A stretch of DNA of 10,839 bases, taken from positions 1 to 10,839 of the forward strand of contig SDVU01000754.1 in the NCBI GenBank assembly GCA_016256075.1. Reading direction: 5' to 3'. Shown one piece after another: positions 1 to 8,481 of the stretch. The notes beneath the pieces are model-generated. The model ran no database searches. It was not told where the DNA came from and saw nothing but the letters and a program-made list of their open reading frames with translations. The stretch comes from Dictyocoela muelleri (lineage: Eukaryota > Microsporidia). A program made the translations under genes and the position numbers. Position 1 is the stretch's first letter. Every line of letters starts with the position of its first letter.

Positions 1-179
1 GCGCGAGAACTCACCACGAATTTTTCTTGATAAAAATTGTAGCAATATCTTAGTTTTAACAAGAATATTCGATTCTAACATTCTCTAGACACTATATCTA
101 TAAAATTTTTACAAACTACCAAATATGTAAATGAAAAAGTAAAAAAATATTTAATTGTTTTATATAAATATTTTATATG
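1..179. other. AT-rich flank, nothing recognised
   Basis: I see no open frame, RNA gene or element end that I can support here. It is the left flank of the Merlin element. Its last bases do not give a convincing 8-9 bp duplicate of the sequence following position 1326. Confidence 0.5.
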
Positions 180-223
180 GACATTTCCCAAAATAAGCCG
201 ATATAAAAAAATAAGCCGATATA
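180..223 (+). repeat. Left terminal inverted repeat of Merlin element
   Basis: Begins GACATTTCCCAAAATAAGCC. It contains two direct copies of a 15-bp unit AAATAAGCCGATATA at 191-205 and 209-223, spaced 18 bp apart. The match to the reverse complement of 1283-1326 is 42 of 44 by eye. Confidence 0.9.
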
Positions 224-239
224 TTTTTTTATTAAATAA

Positions 240-245
240 CCCCCC
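240..245 (+). promoter_or_regulatory. CCC-type start signal before Merlin transposase
   Basis: Six consecutive C in otherwise AT-rich DNA, two bases before the ATG at 248. Microsporidian genes commonly carry a CCC- or GGG-like motif just upstream of the start codon that marks transcription initiation. The host kinase in this window has the same arrangement (9151-9155). That the motif works in this element is inference. Confidence 0.45.
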
Positions 246-247
246 TT

Positions 248-1170
248 ATGAGTCGAGCAAAATTACAAAACACTTTAACAAGAGCTTTAAAACAAGATTC
301 AGATATTATTAGAACAAAATATAATGATGATTTTTATATAGCTTTTTCAAGAAAAAGTTTAATAGAACAGTTGAAATATTTTGCATAGTAAGGCTTCATA
401 CATAACCAATGTAAGTGTTTTTGTGAGAGGAAGATGTTTCACATTAAAAAAAGTAGTAGATGGTTATGTATGGTTCTGCAAAAGTTGCAGGAGAGAGAAA
501 ACATGCAGATATGGATCTATATTCAAGTTTTTAAAAACTCCTATAATAAAAATTTTCAAGGCTGTTCAAAAATTCAGTAACAATAGCCTTCAAAACGAAA
601 CAGGATATGATTTATATAAATCAAAGAATACTGTCTCGGATTGGTTTACAATGATAAGAGAAGTAATTCAAGATCAATTAGTGTAGAAACCCCGTATTTT
701 AGGAGTACTTGATAAAAATGGGAATAAGAATATAGTAGAAATAGACGATTCTTTATTTTTTCAGAATAAAATATGAACGTATAAGAATCAGACCTCAACA
801 ATGGGTATTAGGTATGATTGAAAGAGATAGCAAGTCTTGCTCGTTTTTTTTATTACCGGACAGAAGCGGTTATACGATAATACCACTTATTTTACAAAAT
901 ATTTTACCTAATACTATTATAGTTACAGACTTTTGGGCTGCGTATAACAGACTAAGAGAGTATCCTGAATTTGAGCGTTAAACTGTAAACCACAGTCTAA
1001 ATTATCTTAATCCTGATGATTCAGAAATACACACCCAAACAATAGAAAGTTGTTGGGGTCGTTGTAAAAAGAAACTAAAAAATCAACATGGTACTGCTAG
1101 TAATCTACTTGAAGGTTATTTATTTAAATCTGCATTCAAAAGAGAATTTTCTAAAAAAAGATTGTTTTAA
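248..1170 (+). pseudogene. Merlin (ISXO2-like) transposase pseudogene
   Basis: The first ATG after the C run starts 46 open codons (248-385), closed by TAG-TAA at 386-391. The same frame then shows a zinc-ribbon start (CKCFC), and after an A-run near 447-453 the reading moves to another frame with WFCKSC and CRYGSIF, the usual Merlin N-terminal zinc ribbon and SIF/SFF block. TAG at 684-686 interrupts that frame. IVEIDDSLFF (about 733-762) carries the first catalytic Asp; after a second frame change near 770, RPQQWVLGMIERD, IIVTDFWAAY (second Asp) and TIESCWGRCKKKLK (third acidic residue, Glu) follow. TAA at 979-981 lies between the last two, and TAA at 1168-1170 ends the frame. About 300 codons in all is normal for the family. 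All three catalytic residues are still encoded but not in one frame. Confidence 0.87.
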
Positions 1171-1282
1171 CAATTTTATATTATTTCTTAAAAGGCGACT
1201 TTGAATCATATTATCGAATTAAACTACAATTAATATTAATGAGTTTTTTAAAAACCTATTTTTTATAAAACTTTTTATTTTT

Positions 1283-1326
1283 TATATCGGGTTATTTTTT
1301 TATATCGGCTTATTTTAGGAAATGTC
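1283..1326 (-). repeat. Right terminal inverted repeat of Merlin element
   Basis: Inverse of 180-223. It holds the same doubled 15-bp subunit in reverse at 1283-1297 and 1301-1315; the inner copy has one base change (CCC-type where the others have GCC). It ends GGAAATGTC. Confidence 0.9.
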
Positions 1327-1434
1327 TATAGAATATATTCTTATAAAACAAAAATTTAAGTTTTAAATCATCTAACTTAGTTATTTCATCAATAACGATA
1401 TTCCATTATTAGCTAATAATTTTATATAACATAT

Positions 1435-1705
1435 TGCCGTTACCGGTTACGGTAGGCCTAACATTGAGAATGTTTCTAACATAAATACTTTTAATGTAAG
1501 AATTGAAATCTCAGAATAAACTAGATTTTTCTTATTTTTAAACCTTTTATTTAATTCCACCATGATTTCTTAATTCACTTCCTTTTATAGTTTTTTATAA
1601 ACTTGAAAGCAGATAGACTTCAAACATTTATAATCATAAAACATAAAACTGATAAACAATCTAAACCTGAAACATTTAGTGTCACAAACCAAAAAGGACA
1701 CTACA
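1435..1705 (-). repeat. 3' LTR of the gypsy-like element
   Basis: About 93-94% identical to 5365-5639 by eye. It begins and ends TG...CA in element orientation and carries a TATAAAAGG-like box (1581-1589, minus strand). It lies 108 bp from the right end of the Merlin element. Confidence 0.9.
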
Positions 1706-1899
1706 TTATACCCACCTACAGAACAGGTCTGATATTTTTAATGTTGACCCACTGTTCCGACTTATCTTTATTTAATAAAACCCGCATACCTTTTATTTGT
1801 TTAATTATAAAGGTTCAATTCCAGATAGGGTCTTGTTTTACGGATGTTCTATTTATTTCATAAACGTAGTAATTAATTTTGTAATCATAACTTTTTCTA

Positions 1900-2670
1900 T
1901 TTTTATTAGTGTGCATATTATTTTTTATTTTTTCAAGTTTGGTATTTTTATTTGCAGTTCTAAATAAATCTTCATAATTGTTTATAATTGAATGGTCGAG
2001 AGATGATTTTTTATGCATCAGATAAAAGGGAGTTGTATTTAGAATCCTGTTATAATTATAATTCAAACGCGTGTATATTTTATTTTCTAATCCTTTTAAA
2101 TTATAAATAGGCGAATTTATTCTTATGGTTTCATTTATAGCCCGATTTATTCTTTCGAAAATGGCATTGCCTGTAGGATTATTTGGAGATGTATATATAT
2201 TTACGATGTTTTTGGATTGACAAAAAAACACGAAAATTTGCGGCAGTATATTGTCTGCCAAGATCTGTTAGCTCTTTTTTTGGAGGTCCTAATGAATTAA
2301 CCCATTTGTTTTTAAAGGCATTTACTACGGATAACGAATTTATATTTTTAATTATAGCAATTTTTGTATATCTTGTGCAAATATCTGTGAACGTGCAAAC
2401 GTAAAATTTTCTTTTAAAATCATCTTTATAATAAACGAAAGGACCGGATATATCTGAAGAAACAGTCTCATTTTTATTTTCAGAATATAAAAATCCAGAT
2501 ATTTTTGAATATCGTATTCTGTTATATTTATTTCTTTGACATTTAATGCAATTTTTTACTTACCTCTGAGATTAATAAAAATAATTTCTTTACACTAATT
2601 TGTTTTTTGATAAGATTGTAAAGAGATTTACGGCCAGGATGCTGCAAATGACAATGAAGCTTAATCAATT
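1900..2670 (-). pseudogene. Integrase part of fossil gypsy-like element
   Basis: In element order the region shows an HHCC-type zinc-binding start (His pair, then CIKC, roughly 2535-2665) and an integrase core with VSSDISGPF, LTDLGRQY and the block NAIFERINRAI. These are the D, D and E blocks of an rve-type integrase. A tail follows with the YN...TPFYL pattern seen in gypsy integrases. Extents are approximate. Part of the fossil, not an active enzyme gene. Confidence 0.85.
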
Positions 2671-2859
2671 CATTTTTAAAAGCTGATGAATCATCAATTT
2701 GATTTTTTAATTGTTGAAAAGAATCTATATGTAATTTATCTGCAGAATTTTTTAATTGTATTGCTGAGTTACATCGAGATAATATATCTACAGGAATATT
2801 GTTTTTACCGGGTATGTGGGTAATTTCACAATCAAATTCTTGTATTATCTATTTCCTTC

Positions 2860-3110
2860 TGCAAATTCTATTGGTTTCCATTTTATCATAATTTACCAAA
2901 TTTTTATTGTCGGTAAATATCTTTAATTTATTACCTAAAAGAATTTCTCGTTTATTTTGTAAAACTTTAATTATAGAAAGAAACTCTTTTTCGACAATCG
3001 AATATTTACAGTCTGTTTTTTGTAAATTTTTTGCTGAATAAAGCAATTAACTTTCTATCCTGAGTAATAACAGCGCCGCAACCGACATCGCATGCATCTG
3101 TGTATATATC
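2860..3110 (-). pseudogene. RNase H part of fossil gypsy-like element
   Basis: Shows YSIVEKEFLSIIKVLQ and LKIFTDNKNL, matching the Ty3/gypsy RNase H pattern (NYSTTEKE...AIV, then TDHKNL). It sits between RT and integrase as expected. Boundaries are approximate. Confidence 0.8.
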
Positions 3111-3329
3111 ATAAGGCTTTGAAGTATATGGATAATATAAACATATATTGTTTTTTAGAAGCTCAAAAATTTCTAATGTAATTTTTTTATGTTGACTAGT
3201 CCAAATAAAATTATTCCTTTTTTGAGAATATCAGTAATTGGAGATAATTTAACACTTAAGTTAGCTATGAATGGCCTAAACCATTGAAATAAGCCGATTA
3301 AAGACATAAGTTGTTTTTTAGTTTTGGGA

Positions 3330-3990
3330 TTAATTTTCTCTTTTAATTTTTCAATAGTAGAAGAATCTGGATAAAGTCCATTTTTATCAACTCTATGTCC
3401 CAAAAAATTAATCTCGGATTTAAAGAATGAACTTTTTGCAAAGTTAATTGAACAGTTATAAGATTTTAATCTAGAAAAAATAATTTTGAGATGATCATAG
3501 TGTTCTTCTTTTGACTGACTGTATACTAAGATGTCGTCAAGAAATATCTTTATAAAATTAATACCACTCAGTATATTGCTTATAACCTTTTGAAATGCAA
3601 AAGGTGCATTTTTTAACCCAAAAGGCATTCTTTTATAATGAAATTTTTTGCCCATAATTGAAAAAGCTGTCTTTTCTCTATCATTTTTATGAATTAAAAT
3701 TTGGTGATACCCCTGATTTAAATCAATTTGGGAGACGATAATAGAATTATTTAAATCTAAATATTGTTCATATAGATTGGGGAAAGGATATGATTCCGAT
3801 ACAGTATACTTATTAAGTTCTCTTTAATCTACAACGAGACGTATACTATTATCCTTTTTTGGAATTACAAAAGCTGGAGATGAAAATTTAGAAGACGACG
3901 GGATTATTATATCAAGATTTTGGAGCATATTTAAATGATTTAATACAGTCTCGCGATTCTTTAATGGAACATTATATGATTTTTTAACTA
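3330..3990 (-). pseudogene. Reverse transcriptase part of fossil gypsy-like element
   Basis: Shows the gypsy RT blocks QIDLNQGYHQI, KRMPFGLKNAPFAFQK, FLDDILVYS (the YxDD-type active site, near 3530-3545) and NFLGHRV. These identify a Ty3/gypsy-type RVT_1 domain, and the sequence after the palm continues into the usual thumb/connection pattern. Boundaries are approximate; part of the fossil. Confidence 0.92.
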
Positions 3991-4339
3991 CGATAGGCTC
4001 CTTAGTATTTAATGTTATGCAATGTGTGTATCCAGTAATTAAACCGAGATCGGGATTTACCTGCTTTTGTTCATTAATTAATTTTTTAAATTTGTTTTCA
4101 ATATCAATATTTTCAACATTACATTTATTAATTCTTTTATTTTTAATTATTTTAGGAAATTCAATTTCGCGATTTGGGAATCTTATAATTTATTATCAAA
4201 ATCAATACAAACTTTATTATTATGCATCCATTCAATACAAAATATCATATCAATATTAAGATCAGGAATAACATACAAATTTTCAATAAAGCTAATATCT
4301 GGTATTTGTTCAATATTTAGATTGATATTTATTTTATGT

Positions 4340-4500
4340 CGAATATTGATTGTTGAACTATTTCCAAATTGAACGCTTTTTTCTTTAATCATAATTTTAT
4401 CAATATTAAGATCTTTAACTAGTCGTTCATTAATGAAGTTATTAGTAGCTCCAGTATCAAGTAATATTTTTATTGGCGTGTTATTTATCATAGAATCCAA
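4340..4500 (-). pseudogene. Retropepsin-like protease part of fossil element
   Basis: The motif ILLDTGATNNFI (DTGA at 4447-4458) is the catalytic motif of a retroviral-type aspartic protease; one monomer of the dimeric enzyme would be encoded. It lies between the Gag-like part and RT, the usual gypsy order. Confidence 0.85.
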
Positions 4501-4519
4501 AATTAGTGTATGTTTTGAA

Positions 4520-5494
4520 TTGTTTTTTTTTCTTTATATTTACTAAATTATTTAATCGTTTATGTTTGTTTCTACACTGATCATTTGAATGATTATTTGT
4601 TTGATGAAAATCACAATAATTATTATTTTCACTATTATACTTATTAAAATTATTAGTTTTATCTCTTAGGACATCATCTTTTCTTTTATTTATGTTATTT
4701 TTATAATTTGATTTTAAATCTTTGTCATTATATGATTTTTCATATGAAGGTTTCGTTTTAGTTTTTATATCTTCCTCTTCAAGTAGTAAATTTTCTACGG
4801 ATTATATACATTGTAGTATTTCGCTTGTGTTAAATAAATTCATTTCACTCATCTTTATTTTTACTTTTGAATGAAGATTTAAGAAGAAATTATCTCTTAA
4901 CAATCTTTCTCTTTCTTTTTTAGCGAGAGATTGGCATAAATCTAATTTCTTTACTGTTAATTCGATATCATTATAATAATATGATATTAAGTAAATATCA
5001 ATCTGTTCTATTTTCTGTAGTTTATTCGTATAAAACGCGGTTTTGTGTGGTGGATATTTGATATTTATAAGCTGTTTTCGTAAATCATTTATTGTGTTAT
5101 AATATTTTAAATTTTCAACAATATTAGAAGATAGTACCTCCTGAATAACGCAGAATTGCGTATTGTCATCCCAATTCATTTTTCTTGCAACATGATCGAA
5201 TTCATCTAACCATTTGCAGATATCATAATCGTTAATGTTTTCTAATACTTTTAATTCAATCTTAGTCAATATATCTGTTCCTGGAATAACATAGGATACA
5301 GGTAATATCTTGAATTCTTTAGTATCTTTAATATGCGACCTTTCTGTCGGCTTTGCATGCAAAATGCCGTTACCGGTTACGGTAGGCCTAACATTGAGAA
5401 TGTTCCTAACATAAATACTTTTAATGTAAGAATTGAAATTCTCAGAATAATCTAGATTTTTCTTATTTTCAAACTTTTTATTTAATTCCACCAT
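4520..5494 (-). pseudogene. Gag-like part of fossil gypsy-like element
   Basis: Begins at an ATG (5492-5494) that lies inside the 5' LTR, so about the first 43 codons are LTR sequence, as in yeast Ty1. The middle matches the general Gag pattern (Trp-containing helical segment near CKWLDEFDHVARKMNWDD). Near its end, 4574-4615 encodes a knuckle with C-x2-H-x4-H-x4-C spacing, i.e. CDFHQTNNHSNDQC, a His-for-Cys variant known from some gypsy Gag proteins. Part of the fossil. Confidence 0.8.
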
Positions 5495-5639
5495 GATTTC
5501 ATAAATTCACATCCTTTTATAGTTTTGTTAAAACTTAAAAGCAGATAGACTTCAAACATTTATAATCCTAAAACATAAAATTGATAAACAATCTAAACCT
5601 GAAACATGTAGTGTCACGAACCAAAACAAGGATACTACA
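5365..5639 (-). repeat. 5' LTR of the gypsy-like element
   Basis: Direct repeat of 1435-1705, TG...CA in element orientation. It holds a TATAAAAGG-like box (5513-5521, minus strand) only about 20 bp before the gag ATG. That is very tight and would require either a very short leader or a different initiation signal. Confidence 0.9.
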
Positions 5640-5759
5640 ATATTATACAAATATGTGGATAAAAAATGCGTGAAAGGATTAAAAATTTTCTTGATTAATT
5701 ATTTTTTAAAAATAGGGGTTAGAAATTCTAAATTTTTTCATAATCATAATTTTTTTTAA

Positions 5760-5833
5760 ACTCTCTCGCGGTCTTAGAAAAAAACCCTTGTCGGTCCTTC
5801 GGGGGACAGAGGACCTCAGGTTGGGAACCACTG
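5760..5833 (+). mobile_element. hAT terminal end (orphan)
   Basis: The stretch ends AGGTTGGGAACCACTG at 5818-5833. Read from the other strand this starts CAGTGGTTCCCAACCT, a well-known style of hAT terminal inverted repeat. The preceding 60 bases are much richer in G and C than the surroundings and contain small inverted repeats (GGTCC at 5793-5797 with GGACC at 5811-5815), typical of hAT subterminal sequence. The element would extend leftwards from 5833. No partner end and no transposase belonging to it are visible, so it is a truncated end or one side of an element split by later insertions. Confidence 0.6.
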
Positions 5834-5841
5834 CTTTAAAA

Positions 5842-6205
5842 GAACGGTTATTATGTTTTTGATTATGATTCCTATATCAAAAAAAATTAATTATATAAAA
5901 TATTCAAACCACAGATGTTATATCAAGCGTAACTATTACTTATAACTAAACATATTTATTTGGTCTCTAATTCAAAACACTATTTAATTAATAATTTCCC
6001 TCCCGAATTATTCGGTTGATGAATTAATACATTTTTTTTAGTCGAATCCTATACATGAATGATTTTTAACACTTAAAAACAATAACCTGTACTAAATTTT
6101 TTATGAAATATGTATATAAAATCAGTTTCTATTATATTTCTTATTGAGATTCCTATTTTTTTTTCATTCTCCTTCTTCTTGTAATGAAAATATTTTCATG
6201 AAAAA
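5842..6205. other. AT-rich stretch, probable hAT left flank
   Basis: No gene seen. The left end of the hAT element at 6206-8114 should lie here. A weak candidate starts CACTATTT at 5978, which by eye matches the reverse complement of the right end at about 12 of 20 bases, not enough to assert. A perfect 16-bp palindrome (ATGAAAATATTTTCAT, 6184-6199) ends just before the possible transposase start. Confidence 0.35.
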
Positions 6206-7940
6206 ATGGCGCCAAAAATGATCAATCCTATAAAAAGAGATCGACAATTTATATTTTATTATTTTAATTTTTTGTTTTTATTGTTTTCATACATGATGCA
6301 AAAAAACAAATGTGTCTTATTTGTCCAAAAATAATTTCCGAATGAGGCGATAAAGCCTTAATGACTAGAGTGGGCTTTTTAACGGTTAATGGGTAGTTGG
6401 TGGAGAATGATTTTTTTTAGATTAAAAGAGAGATATCTATAGACCAAAAGATAGAGAAATAGTGTATTAGTAACTCAAGTAGAGACGATATTGATTGAAA
6501 GCATCTTATAACATTTGGTTATTCATAGAAAATGCTGAAGACCTCGATTCAATAGGCGAGGTGCTTATTTACCAGCGATGAGCGAATTCGTCTACACTGT
6601 GATGAACAGGCCTTCGTATGACATTATTAAGAAATTTTAGCACTGTAAAAGTACTGTTCAGAGAAGAATTGACGAAATGGATCAAGATATTAAATAGCTT
6701 TTATGCTCTTATTTAAGAACGGTATATTCTTTTCGAGATAGATGAATGATTTTTGTAGGGAAATGAAGCTTTCCGTTTGGAATATGTAAGATATTTTAAA
6801 GATAAATCCTTTTGTCAGTAATTGTTATTTAATATATTTTAGAGAAATAGACGGTAACTTCATTGTTTATTTGTTAAAGTACTATCTTTAAGAAAAGAAG
6901 ATATCAATTATCAATATATAATCAATTGTAAATAATGGCGCTCCAGCGATGATCGAACGTTACAATGGCATGTTTGCATAAATTAAACTGGAAATCATAG
7001 TATATATACAAAAAATTGTATTATTTACCTCAAAAATCTCGTTTCCGAGAATTTTAGTGGGCGTTTGCATGTAACATTAAGTTTCGTCATTCAGGTGATT
7101 AACATAATTACGAGCAACTCACGTAATTCTAGACTTTTACTCAGTTTTGAAGTGTAAACGATTAATAATTTCTACGCCTGCTTCTCCAAATAGAAATTTA
7201 ATGGCTATCAAAGGGTCTTCCTTGAACAGGCTTTTCTATCTTTTATAAAATATTATCGAAATTTTTACATGAAAAAAACTAGGATTTGTATGCTAGCTTT
7301 CTTAAACGAAGACAAATGTAGCATATCTAGTAGAGTTATTAATTTAACGAGTTGAACATAAAGTCCTTAATGAAATGATAAAAATTTGATTACGACAAAG
7401 TCTATAATCTGCGGCATCGCATGAAAGCCTTTATTTTCTAAAAAAACATAGACAAGGAGAACTTGCATAATTCCCGAATTTGAAATCCTTATAATCCTGT
7501 AATTACGACATCTTAGCATATTTAAACATCTTGAAAGTTTATATGCTGATTTAATCATAGATTTTAAATTGTTCTTGGTATGAATATTTCTAATTATATT
7601 TTAGATCTATTGAAAGTTTAAAACTGAGGAATCGGGATATGTCAATGTAAATTTATTGGTGATTCAATCCGGTGAATTATTAAATATATATGTATAATAT
7701 CGTTTTTATTGTAGAAAACACTCGCTGTTAGCTATAAAAAACATGAGCCCATATAACAGAAATCCTAGTGCCATTAACTTTATTTTATTTAATCAACGAG
7801 GTTTGTTTGTTATAAAAATTTGCAACTGAGGGAATAACTTAAAGTAACTGGGCAGGAGGGCTATAAGCTGATTATTACAAAGATAAAACCACGAAACGAC
7901 GTACTAGTTGTTCGCTCAAAATGCATACATCTCATTAAAC
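6206..7940 (+). pseudogene. hAT transposase fossil, ZBED/SCAND3-like
   Basis: Family motifs appear in order on the plus strand but in changing frames. A possible start ATG is at 6206. A BED-type finger piece MCLICPKIISE (CLIC at 6313-6324) comes next. SYNIWLFIENAE...SIGE (6504-6572) matches the SYxIAxxIAKxGKxHTIGE block. AMSEFVYTVMNRPSYDII (from 6575) leads into STVQRRIDEMDQDI (6650-6691). FEIDE (6732-6746) holds the first catalytic Asp. GAPAMIERYNGMFA (6937-6978) is the block normally led by TDG, here NNG, so its Asp is changed. VIQVINIITSNSRNSRLL, WLSKG (7202-7216, from the EVRWLSKG block), FPNLK (from 7471) and KIKPRNDVLVVR (about 7880-7915, the C-terminal block) follow. Total span of about 580 codons fits the family. 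At least ten disruptions are evident. It is not expressed as a protein in this state. Confidence 0.85.
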
Positions 7941-8047
7941 TAATTTAAATAAGAACATTAATTAATATTATATATTTTTACTATTTTTACTTTTAGACCA
8001 CGTTTTTAAGTATAATTAAACACTAAATAAATTGTCTATTTTTTAAG

Positions 8048-8114
8048 AGGGGTGTGGTTTATATTCATTAAGAGACGAAAGGGGGTGTTGGTAAAAAATG
8101 TTTGAGAAACAATG
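8048..8114 (+). repeat. Degenerate right end of hAT transposon
   Basis: Two G-rich patches (8048-8056 and 8079-8087) are followed by TTTGAGAAACAATG, a decayed form of the hAT end GGTTGAGAACCACTG. Its distance from the transposase end (about 175 bp) is reasonable. The 8 bases after it, ACTTATAT, would be the target duplication; a near match (ACTTATAA, 5938-5945) exists on the left but is not next to a good inverted repeat. Confidence 0.5.
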
Positions 8115-8481
8115 ACTTATATCCTATATTGAATGTTTCTGACCAAAGATTTATAGAAGCAATTTAAAAAATTTGGTAAGCTTTCTCGATCACTATGTTC
8201 AGAACTTATATTTTTTTTCCAAAACTCAAAGGCTTCTAAGATCTATCAAGATTTATAAAAGGTATCGACGAATATTTATTAATAAAACTCTTTCCATTTT
8301 TTCATTCGTGAAAATTATAAAAACTTTATATTCTTACAAAACATATTAGTCTGCCCGACCCCAATTAAACAAACATAGGTTGATGTTAGCTTTCTAAAAA
8401 TCGACTTGTAAGCATTAATTGCTAATATATATATTTTCGTACAAAATTCCCGTTTTGGCTAAAGTCTATTTAACAAAATAA

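Larger units (their letters stand above)
180..1326 (+). mobile_element. Merlin-family DNA transposon, non-autonomous by decay
   Basis: An element of 1,147 bp bounded by 44-bp terminal inverted repeats (180-223 and 1283-1326) that differ at only two positions. Inside lies one transposase-like coding region on the plus strand with ISXO2/IS1595-type motifs, the signature of the Merlin superfamily. Merlin elements normally make 8-9 bp target duplications; I could not find a convincing one, so either the flanks have drifted or the outer boundary is off by a few bases. The well-matched ends together with a transposase carrying several disruptions suggest a moderately old copy that can no longer make its own enzyme. 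Whether the ends could still be moved by an intact relative cannot be seen from here. Confidence 0.88.
1435..5639 (-). mobile_element. Fossil Ty3/gypsy-like LTR retrotransposon
   Basis: A 4.2-kb element read on the minus strand, with direct LTRs at 1435-1705 and 5365-5639 that run TG...CA in element orientation. ATAT flanks both outer ends (1431-1434 and 5640-5643) as a probable target duplication. From its 5' end it shows Gag-like, zinc-knuckle, aspartic protease, reverse transcriptase, RNase H and integrase parts; integrase after RT/RNase H is the Ty3/gypsy order, not copia. The layout is full length but the coding part is broken in roughly half a dozen or more places, so this is a fossil. 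The two LTRs differ at about 15 substitutions and three small indels (near 6%), so the insertion is neither brand new nor ancient. No obvious primer-binding site beginning TGG follows the 5' LTR. No envelope-like part is seen. Confidence 0.92.
6206..8114 (+). mobile_element. Decayed hAT transposon (ZBED/SCAND3-like)
   Basis: A hAT-type transposase fossil occupies 6206 to about 7940, and a degenerate hAT right end (TTTGAGAAACAATG, 8101-8114, preceded by G-rich subterminal sequence from 8048) lies about 175 bp beyond. The left end is not resolved and probably falls between 5940 and 6150. The coding part has so many stops and frame changes that no open frame over 62 codons survives, so this copy is far older in appearance than the Merlin or LTR insertions. 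Confidence 0.75.

Noticed and set aside
171-179. Target duplication for the Merlin element
   Set aside because: The 8-9 bases on the two sides share only a short TATA core and do not form a convincing direct repeat.
278-285. CTTTAAAA matching the eight bases after the orphan hAT end
   Set aside because: It lies inside the Merlin transposase coding region and is not next to a hAT end; chance match.
1603-1863. 86-codon plus-strand open frame across the 3' LTR edge
   Set aside because: Opposite strand to the retroelement, crosses the LTR boundary and lacks any family motif.
2183-2404. 73-codon plus-strand open frame
   Set aside because: Antisense to the integrase core of the retroelement; no independent support.
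4017-4259. 80-codon plus-strand open frame with hydrophobic stretches
   Set aside because: Antisense to the retroelement between protease and RT; the hydrophobic look comes from T-rich sequence.
5938-5945. ACTTATAA as left target duplication of the hAT element (right copy ACTTATAT, 8115-8122)
   Set aside because: Seven of eight bases match, but the sequence after it does not mirror the right end; in AT-rich DNA this can be chance.
7367-7558. 63-codon open frame on the minus strand
   Set aside because: It lies antisense to the hAT transposase fossil (FPNLK region) and has no recognisable motif; a shadow of former coding sequence.
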